DNA from: Serinus canaria
Taxonomy: Eukaryota; Chordata; Aves; Passeriformes; Fringillidae
Direction of reading: 5' to 3'
DNA length: 64,000 nt
Assembly: GCF_022539315.1 (NCBI RefSeq)
Contig: NC_066319.1
Location: 30,714,093-30,778,092 of the forward strand
In this document: piece after piece, positions 11,486-22,660 of the stretch
Position numbering within the stretch: position 1 is the stretch's first letter
Layout of the letters: every line of letters starts with the position of its first letter
Translations under genes and position numbers: made by a program
The notes under the pieces: generated by a model
What the model was told of the DNA's origin: nothing
Database searches by the model: none
The model's input: only the letters and a program-made list of their open reading frames with translations

Positions 11486-14400
11486 GCCTTGTTTAAAAAG
11501 TTTACAATCTAATTTTTGTTTAAGAAGAGGAAAGAACAACAGTCAATGTCTTAAAAAATTCTGCTGTAAGAGAGTTTCAAGAATATGTAGGAGTTTGGTC
11601 CACAGAACTTAGAGGATTACAAAGGAAAGTTTTCTTCTTTACACTTAGTGCCCACACGCAGTTGGGAATAGGAAGATTCAATGTCCACTATCTCATCTAT
11701 ATTCTCTATCTTCCAAGATGTGATTCCTTGATGCTCACTGAACAGCACCATTTGAGGATTATTTGAGCATTACTTAGCTTTAATATATTCTAAGATTATG
11801 TAAACATTTAGACACGCAGTATTTGTGGTATTGCATTGGTTGTTCAGGGCTTCCTCTAAGACATGTGAAAGAGAGGTGAACTACACTTATGGAATGAAGG
11901 TGCCACCCAGGCTGCCCTTCAGAACTGCAAGACCAAACAGTTTTGACACAACCAAACTTAAAAGGAATAATTATTAATTAATTAATAAGTTTCTATCCCT
12001 ACTTATCACATCAGATCTTCAACATAGATTTCTCTGATTGAAAAAATCCATTTTGTGGGACATACAGGAAGAGATTGCTCTTCAAGCACCTCCTGATAGC
12101 AGGATTCCTTACATGCTGAGAGTTTACTCCCAGTCACACAGCTTCAATCTGAAAACTCCACTTATAAATACCTGATTTAATTCCTGGGTAAATAATGAAT
12201 CACCAAAAGAAGAGTCCTCTAGCAGATAATACTTCACACACACACAACTGTTGATTTGTTTCAGAAAATTGCTGATTTGCTCTATAATCCACTGCTAAAC
12301 TTAGCAAGATGGCAGAGAAGGTTGCTTTTATCTCATCTTTATGCAAGTTGAACCCATTGTAATACAATAATCTGGGAATAGAATAGTATTTCTACAACTG
12401 ATGTTATTGCCAAGAATTTCTACTGATGCCTGAAATTTCATTCATGTTTAGGGTAAATATCATGTCTTTAGCAGCGTTAGCAAAAGGATATCTTGGTCCA
12501 CAGAGTGATCAACATTTCTAGGAAAACATCGTTTCCCCACAGAAGGAAAAAATGTGTGCTTTTGGAAACAGGCCTGGTTTTTGCACCTTCTGGTTCTCTA
12601 AACAATAAAGAAAAAGCCCATTTTCTTCATTTGCATAAGCAGAGTATCTCTTTTAGCAGCTGATTTTTCCTAGTATATTGTTCATCTAAGCAAAAAATGA
12701 TCACTAAAGAAATTAATTGTGCCTCTTTACCTTCGTTTGCATATTGCTCCTAAAATGTCCCATTTTTTTACATAATTGATCAGCATTATTTGGATGAATG
12801 TGTTTGCACAGCTTTGGAAAACCAATGTGGGGTTTTTTTCCTTCTCAAGCTGGAGGGAACCATTTATTTCAAAGAGTTAAACAGCTACAGGGAACCTTGA
12901 GATGTTCTACATCCTCTAGCTGTGGTATGCACTCTGCTAAGCTTTGAAAGATACCCTATGCAGCAGCCCCTTTGAGGATATGGCTATGTAAACCATCCAG
13001 ACTCTTTTCCTACCTATACTAAAGGCCTAGTGTCTCCAGGAAAAAAAACCTAACGATTCCTGTAATTGGAAAAAATTACTGCTAGCAAGAATCAACAACA
13101 GGAAACTACTGAAATGGATAGGTAATCCAAACACGTGCCTGAAATTCCATCATTCATAATATAATTGGTACAAATATTCTCAACAAAGCTCTACTGTTAG
13201 TCACACATACCATTGTTTACATTGTTGTGATGCTTAGATTAACTCAGATATAACTGCACCTTAAGTCTGGGACAGTTGTGGCATGACATAAGTCAAACCC
13301 CTGTCACATTCCTGTTTATCTTGCTGCCTTTTAAAACAGAAGTGAGGGTCAGCAACAAAGATGCAGATCCCATATGTCCTGAAGTCCCAGAGCTGCATGG
13401 GTTTCTTCTGGAAACTGGGATCATTAAGAGAAAAATGCTGTGAAATAAGCCCTTTAAACACAATAGCCAAATTATTTTCTCAGTCACTTACTGTAGCTCA
13501 GGAATCTTTACTCTGGCATCATTCCTCTTTCCCAGAAAATAGAAATTAATAACGTCCCTCAAGTCACCATGTGTGATGGCTCTTGTAACTTAATATTGTG
13601 ATCTCTCCCATTCAGTATGTACTTGCAGCCATTTAAACCCAGCAAAATATTTTGTTAAGTGTGTGCAGGAAAGAGCTAATTTGGACAAGGTATAATAAAC
13701 CTCACATTTCTATAACTGATTTACATAGCATTTTACTTCTGAAAATGAGGACTTGTCAGGCCAGCTGATCTCTGCTTCTTCATTTAAAGGCAGACAACCT
13801 TTCACGACGCCACTTCACTAACTACAATATATCAGAACTTCTTACTCACTTCTAAAAGGCTCCATAGAAAGTTATCGGCTTTATCCTGACAGAAAAAGGG
13901 CATTTTTAAATCCTCCAGACTTCTTTCTTAACAGTTATCTGGTTCACTCTAAGTTCTGATACCCTCTTTTGCTGTGCATGTAAGTATTATATCACTGTAA
14001 GAGAGTGGGGAAAAAGTGAGTCAAGGAAGGAAAACCAATCAAGGATAAAGGTAAAGAGAATGGGGAAAACAGATTCCTAAAAGGTTTTTTCCTGGCAGGA
14101 AAATGCAGGCATAGGTTGTGTGAAGGGTAGTGGGAATCAAGGAATCGAGTGATCTATCTGCTTCAACTGAAGAAAAGATTTCTGAATGTAAGACATTTGC
14201 TGTTACTGGAAGATGAACAGAAGGGACAGAATACAGAATCTCTGTAAAATGAATAGACCCAAAGGAGACTGAAACACAGCACTCCGAATAATTTAGAAAA
14301 AACAACACTGAGGGCAAACATTTCCTTTATATAATTTGGCAGCCCAGAGCTAAAAATGAAATGTGGATCTCTATTACTTGGCAACACCAAATGGCCAAAA

Positions 14401-15529
14401 ATGGCCTTGTGTGAATAATATGCAAAGCAGCAGTGAGTTTTAATTCAATTTATCAGAAAAATTATGAAAAGAAAGATCTTCTACTCTGCCAAATTTTAAA
14501 TTGTTTTTCCAATCTGTTTTCTTGGGGGTTTGTTATTGTTGTCAATTTTTTTTAATTTTAGTGAATATTGCATATCAAACACTAACAATTATTCTTCTAT
14601 TTCAAAATATCATTCAAGCAACATAGAATTAACAGAAAAATGCTCAGAATGTTCAGAATGTCTTTTAGCAATTTTGCAGAAAAAGTTCATAATTCTTTTA
14701 TTTTCCTTGAAGCTCATCATGCATCAAACACGTTTAAAGAAACAACAGTTAAGGAAAAAGGTTACTACTAAGATTTGATACAGAGAGTTAAAAGCACATT
14801 TTTAAAAAAATATCCTGGTCTCCACCAAAGAGCAACTCAAAATTTATAATATGCAATCACTTTGTGAAATTACTGGAGAAGAAAATGACATGTCAGACAT
14901 CCTTCTACATTAATTGCTTAGCAAACCTCTGCTGTTTTTACCACATTTATTTCTACAAAATATTAATTTCAATTTTTTATTTAGTCAAATGAGATTTACA
15001 AGGTTTATGATTTTTTTTTATGATGAACAAACATGAAAGAGGGATGAGTCAAAGATGCTATTTCTGCCTCTCTTCTGAATGGCGTTTTATCTAAAAATCT
15101 TCTTGTCAGCTACAAGTATTATTCAATTATGAAAGCGAAAGCCCACAGATTCCAACAGAGCAAGAAATTGGCTGATTTTATGATCTGAGACATGCAGGCT
15201 TCTGAAGAAGCACCAATTTCATTACAAGATCTAGGAATTTGTATTGTTCTACTAGGCTTAATTGTTTCATCATCCAATGATAAAACCTCTTGTTTCATCT
15301 GTGTTCCCTTCACCACTCCTTTGGACCAGATGATTGCATTGAAGCACTCAAGATTTATCACCTACAGGTATCAAATACTGACAAATGTTAACCCTAAAGA
15401 AAGTTTTTTATAAAATTCTGGCTTTTGCAACTCAAAGGAAAGAAACTAAAGAAACACAGGCTGAAAAGAATCAAAAGTGTGTCAAGTCATTAAAATAAGG
15501 CCATATAGACTTATTCCTACAGCTTTGCA
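11486..15529. other. AT-rich unique sequence, no gene recognised
   Basis: No gene, RNA or transposon recognised. Minor items are an ATTA/TTAA-rich stretch near 11970 and a short CA run near 12235. Open frames of 60-90 codons around 13.3-14.8 kb show no similarity to anything known. Confidence 0.7.
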
Positions 15530-15760
15530 CCAGTTGTGGGGAAAGTCTTGGAAGAGAGAAAATGGAAGAACAGTCAGTAAGGCACATCTTGAATCAAGGA
15601 TAGCCAACATGGTCTCAGGAAGGGAAGGGCATGCATGCCTCACTTAGCTGCTGGAATTGTTTGAGCCTGTGGCTGCCAATACAAACATGAGGAATGCTGG
15701 GGATACTGTGCACCTGGATTTTCAGAAAACTCTTGCCAGAATTCCTAACTGAGATTACTG
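15530..15760 (+). mobile_element. Old LINE reverse transcriptase fragment (CR1/L3-like)
   Basis: The plus strand carries a diverged string resembling the RT region of CR1-clade LINEs. It runs from a CCAGTTGTGGGGAAAGTCTTGG block through ATAGCCAACATGGT, equivalent to the 'ANM(V)...G' part of RT, to CACCTGGATTTTCAGAAAAC, equivalent to 'LDFQKAF'. Stops and frameshifts are frequent. It is more diverged than the other CR1 copies here and lacks the ATTCTATG-type 3' end, consistent with an older, amniote-age insertion. The exact family is uncertain. Confidence 0.6.
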
Positions 15761-18700
15761 TCTAATGTGCAAAGCCATAGTCTAATTTCAAAAGGGCAAA
15801 GGTGCCCTCACAGAAGTAAAAGGCTGCCCCTTGAGCAGGAAATAAGACAAGCCCCTCTAAATTGCAGGGAGGTTTCTGATGTTAAGACTTGGCCTTATTA
15901 ATAAGCTTACAAATGCATTGTGAGATGAAATTAATATGTACCTACACTTGGAAAGAATGAATTATGATGTATCTTGAGGACAAATAGAACATTATGTTAT
16001 TTAATATGAAGGCTTATTAATAATAAAATTGTCATTTTCTAATTTTATAAAAGCAAAAGGTAATGTTGAGCATTAAAGACTGTCACCTCAAGGGGCACAG
16101 CTGTAATATCACACAATTTAGCTGCAGAATTGAAGGGAGGAATCCAAATTTGGGTTGATCTGAAATGAAAGTGCAAAAAAAATTTAAGGTGAAAAAAATA
16201 TGAAGGACTAGAAAACAAGCTGGTTCAATTCCTCCTAAATTTGCATTTCCAAATAGTATTAAAAAAAGTGAAGGCACAAAGTTATGAAATAAGAAATTGG
16301 CAAAATACCTCTTTTACTTATTGTGCAATTGAAAGCACTCACTCAGAATTAAAAAAACCACATATCCCCTGCCATCTTCCTAGGGCCCAGAAGTCTGACT
16401 TGAATAAATCCACTAGAAGGATTTTTTTCCTATACCACTGAACATATTTTTTTCTTCCTTTGAAATTATTTTCCCTTAAAAAAATGCATTTACATATTTA
16501 TTTAGTGGGGGTGGGGAGAATATTTCCTAATCAGTGGAGAAACATCCCAGTCTTTTATTTAATCATTATTTTATACCAAAAAATTTAGTTAATTTAACAC
16601 TGACACCTTTATATTGGACTACAAGTCTTTCAATGAGAAAAATGTGAGAATTCCACACAAACCTCTTCAACAGAGAGGATATTTTGTTGTCTAGTGAACA
16701 TCAGCCTTCACCCACTCAGCATTTTAAGTATCATAACCCCTACTGGATAAAAACTGCAGATAAATTAAACTCCAGGCAAACTTGGAGAATCACTTCACAG
16801 TGAATCACTTCAAAGATTTTATTTGGTTATCATAAACCATATCTACTCTCATTTTCCCACTACAGAGAATATGAAACTCAAACTGTAAAGTATCAGTTTT
16901 AACATACTGGTCTAGAGGTATGAATTTTAAAGACGAATCATAAAAATCATTGCTTTGTTTTTTCAAAATCACATTAATTTTTTTAATCAATGTATAAAAT
17001 TAAGAAAAAAGACTAGTCATGGTATTATGGTGAAAGCCAGAGAAAATTGTATAATAAACTTTTATCCTGGAGATAATAAATTTTTGGAGATGATAATTGA
17101 ATTGTCCTATACTCATTTTTGTAGGTTAAAACATCTCTTTGATTCATCAAAGAAACAAAATACTTTTGTTTCTAAAATGAAGTTCTTTCTTTAAAAAAAC
17201 CCAACAAGTCTTGATTGGGTTTTTTTAAGTCTTGATCCTATAAAAATAAGTAGAGGTAACACAGAGGAGACACAGCCCTCCTTGGATTAGGAGGATTATG
17301 ATGACCTCCAGTAGGAATTCTTCACAAGGTAGGAACACCCACTCCAGCTGTCACTACTAATAAGGAAAGAAAGAAGCCACATTTCACCAAATTTGCAGCC
17401 TGATAATGAGATATTGCTAAATAGCAGACAGAGGAAGGTTGCTTTGTGGCAGGTGATTCAGAGTTTTGAGAGTTCCGTACAGTAGCAACTCAGATCTTTA
17501 CATTTACACAACAGGATTAAACAAAACAGGAGTTTACATCAGTGATTCACTTGCAAGTTGAAGATTTCCTTGAAATCCCTCTCTCTTCTGGTCACATTCA
17601 GCCCTCTGCTTCAATGTCTGCAGAAAGAAATATGGCTATTGCCACAAGAGCTTGTGGCTCACTTCTCAAAGCAGTTTGCACAAATTCAATACTGCCTTTA
17701 TTATGCCAAACCCACAAAACTAAGATGGGGTAAATCAGCAGTAGGCGATTGAAAAAAAAGCAAATACCACGTGCAGCATGTTTAGACTACTACTTTTTTC
17801 TTTTTTTTCCACATGCAATCAACTACATGGGAATGAAACTGAACATTAAAATAACTTTTTGCAACATCAAGGGATTTTTTTTTAGGTTGGGACTGCTGCC
17901 TCAAATTCCAGTGAATGAATTAAATGAATGAATTAAGGACAAGTTGATTTTCTGTGCACCACAGAAAATACTGGTAACAATGGAATGGTATTTTGCAGAA
18001 CAGAGAAATGCAGTTACACATACATCACAAAGTGATACAATGTTTACCAACTGTTCATCATAAATCACGGATTAATGTAATCTGGCACCATAATTTTAGT
18101 ACTATACTTTAGAAAGCCATGGTACTGTGATAATTTAGACACTAATTTAAGTAGTAAGAGCTGTGGCAAACTCTATAATTTTAGTGCATCAGGTCAAGAA
18201 CAGGAAAAATGGAAAAAGATGATTTCAAGGAAGGTTCTGAAAAACCTCAGTGGAATAGCTGTGAATCTAGATTTCATTTAATACAAACCACTAAAGCCTG
18301 AGGAGAAAGGAAGTTCCTCAGCATGGCCCTGGTTTTGGCACTGTGCTTGGTGTTCAAAGAAGACAATTAAAATATGTGTTTTCCTGTAACAAAAAATAAA
18401 TTGGCATAAGTTTTGAAGACAGAACAAAAACAGACATCACATTCAGGGTCTACATCTCAATGGTTGGGATAATGGGATCATACAAGGGATCATGGTTTGA
18501 ATAAAACTTTACAATACAAGGCAAACTATGCCTGCACATGAATGAATAAAGCAGAGTTAATTAAAAAATCTGACTGCTAAATCTTGAATATTTTGCTCTT
18601 CCTTTTATATCTATTTATCATTTAAAAGATTTTTTCGTGGTATGTAATGTGGATGTAGATGGAGGAGGAAAACAAGAGATCTTAATTTGTTGTGGTAAAA

Positions 18701-19241
18701 CAACTCTTAGAGTATGTCTGCTTCAAAAGCTGTTGTCACTATTGCTAAGATTACAAACTATGGTAAGGTGCCTTGGATTTACATGAGGAACACAGCACTG
18801 GAATCAGCAATATATCCAAAATTACATCATTCTTTTTAGAGATGCTCCACATCACTTGAAGAACCAATGGAAACAAAACCTGAGTCTTCACAATATTTTA
18901 ACATTCAAAGGTACTAAGCACAAGCCTCCTGAGAAGATCCAGTGTCGCACTTGCTCACAGATTTCATTGCTCAATGTTTTTAAAAACAAGTAATGATTAA
19001 AAATACCACTACAGAGCATTCAATGTGTTTCCTGTAGTTTGAAAGTATAGGAAAAGGCCAAAAATTTTTAAAAAATTATAAATTTTCTATGAAGTTCTCT
19101 CTAAAGTTAGCAACTTAATTTAGAAGCACTGAACAAAAAACTGAATTACAGAAAGACACATAACAGTTAAAAGTAATAAAGAATAAAAAAAATTAGTCAT
19201 AAAAAGCATAAAACCTGTAAGATTTGAGGAAATGTCACAAA
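15761..19241. other. AT-rich unique sequence, no gene recognised
   Basis: Apart from the hairpin and direct repeat at 17191-17236 and a short GAAT repeat near 17930, nothing recognisable. Possible further decayed LINE sequence directly after 15760 is too diverged to call. Confidence 0.65.
17191..17236. repeat. 13-bp hairpin combined with a 10-bp direct repeat
   Basis: TTAAAAAAACCCA at 17191-17203 is the exact reverse complement of 17216-17228, with a 12-nt loop. The loop ends in AAGTCTTGAT (17206-17215), which recurs exactly at 17227-17236. A direct and an inverted copy interleaved within 46 bp suggests a local template switch during replication. Confidence 0.85.
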
Positions 19242-19480
19242 GCTGTGTCAGGGGAGATTTAGATTGGATATAAGACAAAAGTTCTCCACCCAGAGGGTGG
19301 CTGGGCACTGGGAGAGGCCCGGAGGAAAGTGGTCCCAGCACCACCCTGTCACAGTCCAGGAAGCATTTGGAGAATGCTCTCAGGCACATGGTGCAATTCT
19401 TGGGGTTCTCCTGTACAGGGCCAGAAGCTCTACTCAGTGATCATTGTGGATCCCCTCCAAATCAGGACATTCTGTGGTTG
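19242..19480 (+). mobile_element. CR1 LINE 3'-end fragment
   Basis: The plus strand reads the end of CR1 ORF2 and its short 3' UTR: GATTTAGATTGGATATAAG, an arginine/phenylalanine-type block, then TTCTTGGGGTTCTCCTGTAC and a degraded terminus (ATCAGGACATTCTGTGG). The coding part has lost its frame. About 240 bp remain, 5'-truncated. Confidence 0.9.
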
Positions 19481-21509
19481 CATTCAGTGATTCATTCTGT
19501 CTGAATTAAGACACAAATCCTGTCTTGAAGTTAAATACATATATATGTACCTCATTACTTATCCCTTATTTCAGAGGTAATTATTTATTACCTCTGAAAG
19601 CGTCTTCATCAAAAGCACAGTTGTTTGGACAGGCTTCTTAAAAGCCAGATGCAGGGAGGCAACATCCAGCAATGCATCTACTCTGAGAGACCTAAAGTCT
19701 CAAAATTACTCTTTCAACTCAGCAAATCCACCAGTCCAGATATGCCCCATCTCTCTTTTCCATTTTATGCAGTAAATGAACACAGTTTCTTACTGTGATT
19801 GAGGCAGGGAGCATACTATATCTGAAATACTTTCCAAATACAGTAATCACCTCTTTGCAAAGAGAACTGTTCAGCTTCTGAGACAACTAAAATGCCCTGA
19901 ATTACCTTCTCTGCCACCCTTGGCTTCTGTGTAAGAATAAGCAGGATTGACACAAAAAAACTCTGCTAGGCATTAATCCCCTGTTGACAGAACTGTCATA
20001 TTCAGTCAAGTACATTTGATGCAGATAACGATTCAGGCTCTGTAAAATACCAATGTTGATAGTTACAATTTTTAGCTGTCAGATTTTATTCCTCCACCAG
20101 CAAACTGTTTTCTACTAAAAATGTTAACTGGTTCTCTGAACTATAAAGAGAAAAAAGTGAAGCAGGAAGATACCATGGACAAAGCTGCAATTACAGAATG
20201 TCCTGGTGACAACAGCAAGCTCTGGAACCTTGCCCGTCTGGTTAATTACGATGTCATCATCCGCTCAATGCTCAGTGTTTATAGGGCTTTACTTCAGGGC
20301 CTATCATTTATTCTATATATTAACATCTAGAACTATAACCACGATATAACCTAGTCATTGGAAAAGGCCACAAACCCTGCTATGGTATGTCTCAGTGCCA
20401 GGGCTGCAGCTTTACTGCATCTGAGACAGAACCACAAAAAAACACATGCATTTTAAAACTGAGGAAAGACAGAAAAGCACTGCTAAGTGGAGGTACTTTG
20501 AAGTAACTGATAGCTCTGTACTTCTTGTGCTGTGCAATCAAAAAAGTGTCTGCAAAGGGTGCTAATTAATTAACTAACACAGATCCACAGCAGGCAACTC
20601 ATCCTACTGGAGATATGTCTCATTTAGAATATTAAAATGTATGGACTGAGGCTTAGATGTTGGGCTTCGGTTCCTTTTTTTCCCATGCTCAAAACCAGAA
20701 ACAGATGTGGAATATCTGTTTATGATTTCTACAGCAGTGTATAGATCAGGAGGAGCTCCACTGAGTAAAGCCAGATTACATATAAATTATTTGCCTTGTA
20801 AATATTGCAAAGGATGTGGAATTAGAGCCCTGGAAGTTGTTTCAGACCACAAGATCTCCCTCTCTCCCTCTAATGTCTCAATAACAAACCTCGCATATCT
20901 CTATTTCCAAAACGGAAGACGTTATTCCCAGTCAGACCTAACCCTGCCCAGAAGCAAACAAATGTTTCAAATTTCAAAGCTTAAAAAATGTAGGTTTTTT
21001 TTTTTCTTCAAAATCTCCCATGACTGTTATCTAGCCCACTGCTAGAGAAAATGGTATTTAAAAAGAAAAGTATAGTACTGAAAAGTCAACTTCTTGCATT
21101 TGACAGAATATTTGTTACTGCACTTGAGATTGTTTCACCTCAGATCCAAGATCTTGAAGATGCCATATTGTGACTTGCTCTACACTGAAAACTAGCAAAC
21201 CTCTAAATAAAGTAATATTTTAGTACAAGTAAATACACAGGAAAACCTCTCAACACCTATATATATATTGTTCTGATATGGGTTTTGATACAGGCTGATA
21301 TGGGTACCATTTTTAAAAGGTCTAGGTATGCACTTATACAAATGTATTGAGGCAAAAGCATGTCTCTGCCTGGATCCTCTTGTGCATAGAGAGGACTTTT
21401 TTTTTTTCCTCCAACCTTTTGAAATTTTCACTTGAAATACTTTAAAACTATCATATCAGGAGTGAAGGCCTGAAAAGGTGATTTCCCCTCAGCTGTTTCC
21501 CACTTGATA
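19481..21509. other. AT-rich unique sequence, no gene recognised
   Basis: Contains the hairpin at 19569-19599 and a 112-codon plus-strand open frame (20707-21045) with no recognisable domain or splice context. GC content rises only at the right end, towards the CpG island. Confidence 0.7.
19569..19599. repeat. Perfect 13-bp hairpin
   Basis: TTTCAGAGGTAAT at 19569-19581 is the exact reverse complement of 19587-19599, with a 5-nt loop (TATTT). It is isolated from any recognised element. Confidence 0.9.
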
Positions 21510-21753
21510 GTTGGCCGGGCAGCCAGAGGAAAGGTGCTCGGTTTACTTTGTACAGCCCTCTCGAGTTACCTGCGCCGAGAGCCGCCCCTGGGGGGTTCCA
21601 CAGGCGGAATGCCAGAACATCCCCCTGAGCCGGCCGTGCAAGCAGTACTCGTGCAAGCGGGACCTCCCGCGCCCGGGAATTCCAGGGGCTGCATAGGCTC
21701 GGGGGGTTCCTCGGATGTGGGAGCTACGGAGTCCCGAGGGGCTGCGGGGCTGC

Positions 21754-21943
21754 AGGGATTCTAGGGCCGGTATGGGCTGTGGGGATTCCCTGGAAGGGGA
21801 GCAGCGGGGATTCCAGGGCCGGTATGGGCTGTGGGGATTCCCTGGAAGGGGAGCAGCGGGGATTCCAGGGCCGGTATGGGCTGTGGGGATTCCCTGGAAG
21901 GGGAGCAGCGGGGATTCCAGGGCCGGTATGGGCTGTGGGGTTC
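21754..21943. repeat. 52-bp minisatellite, about 3.6 copies
   Basis: A tandem array with 52-bp period. Unit boundaries fall at about 21754, 21806, 21858 and 21910; the last copy is partial. Copies 2 and 3 are identical, and copy 1 differs at its left edge. Each full unit contains GGGCCGGTATGGGCTG and the palindrome-like GGGGATTCCC (21781-21790, 21833-21842, 21885-21894); the last copy has GGGGTTCCC at 21937-21945. The period is not a multiple of three, so open frames read through it change frame every unit; it is not a protein repeat. Confidence 0.97.
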
Positions 21944-22016
21944 CCACGCCGCGGAGGCCGCGGAGCCCCGCGGGTACGCGGCGCGGCCCCTCAGGCCCCT
22001 CGGCGGGCGGCGCGCG

Positions 22017-22033
22017 GGCGCCCTCTGCTGTCC
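22017..22033. promoter_or_regulatory. CTCF-like motif in the CpG island
   Basis: GGCGCCCTCTGCTGTCC matches most of the reverse-complement CTCF core (CGCCCTCTGSTGG), deviating at the last positions. This is motif evidence only. Confidence 0.3.
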
Positions 22034-22660
22034 GGCCGCGGCAGCGCCCGCGGAGGCGGGTCCGGAGCTGCGGCTCCGCGGAGTGCCCGGGGTAAGGAGA
22101 ACCCGGCGCACGGGTGGGAAGGCACGGCATGGGCCGGCCAAGAGCGGGGCCGTAGGGGAAGTCGAGAGTTGGCAAGCAAACACTACCAGGACCTACCAGA
22201 TAAAATACGTATTTTCCTTGTTATAAATAAGGGGTGAGAATGCCACTGCAGTGTTAAAAAATGCATGGGCGCACCTGTGGGCACGGACGCTCAGCGGTAC
22301 CGTCAAGGGAGGCCCCTCAGCCCCGCAGCTGCAGCGGGCACGGGCAGCGGCACGGCTCTCTCTGCTCTCTTACCTGGCAGGTGAGTTCAACGGCCTCAAA
22401 ACATGACATTCAAGCAGTAAAAACATTCAAGCAATCAGGTCTTCTAGGTCTTCTGCTTCTTCCGTCCCAGAAAGCAGCATGAGGGAATACAAGACACCAC
22501 ATTTCGCCTGAAGCGGGCCAAGCCAAACGCGGGCTGGCAGGGCAGCTCCTGCCCGTCGCTGGCTGCCAGAGAGACGCTGCCTCTCTCCTGCCCGCGGTCC
22601 GGCAAGTCATCCGGGGCAACTGCCAGCACTCGCGTTCGGCAGGCTCTTGTTTTGATCTTT

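Larger units (their letters stand above)
21510..22660. promoter_or_regulatory. CpG island, candidate bidirectional promoter
   Basis: This is the only GC- and CpG-rich block in the window. It is densest at about 21930-22160 (runs such as GCGGCGCGGCCCC and GGCGGGCGGCGCGCGGGCG), with further CpG-rich parts near 22265-22370 and 22500-22640. In birds such islands usually mark transcription starts. There are three consensus donors: CCGGG then GTAAGG at 22092 (+); CAG then GTGAGT at 22381 (+); and, on the minus strand, CAG then GTAAGA with the exon ending at 22374. These would suit first exons going either way. It also holds a 52-bp minisatellite and a CTCF-like motif. No TATA box is evident. The overlapping open frames reflect the lack of stop codons in GC-rich DNA and are not evidence of protein. 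Confidence 0.7.

Noticed and set aside
21543..22237. Several overlapping 120-210-codon frames on both strands
   Set aside because: They lie in GC-rich DNA with few stop codons and pass through the 52-bp minisatellite, whose period shifts frame every unit.
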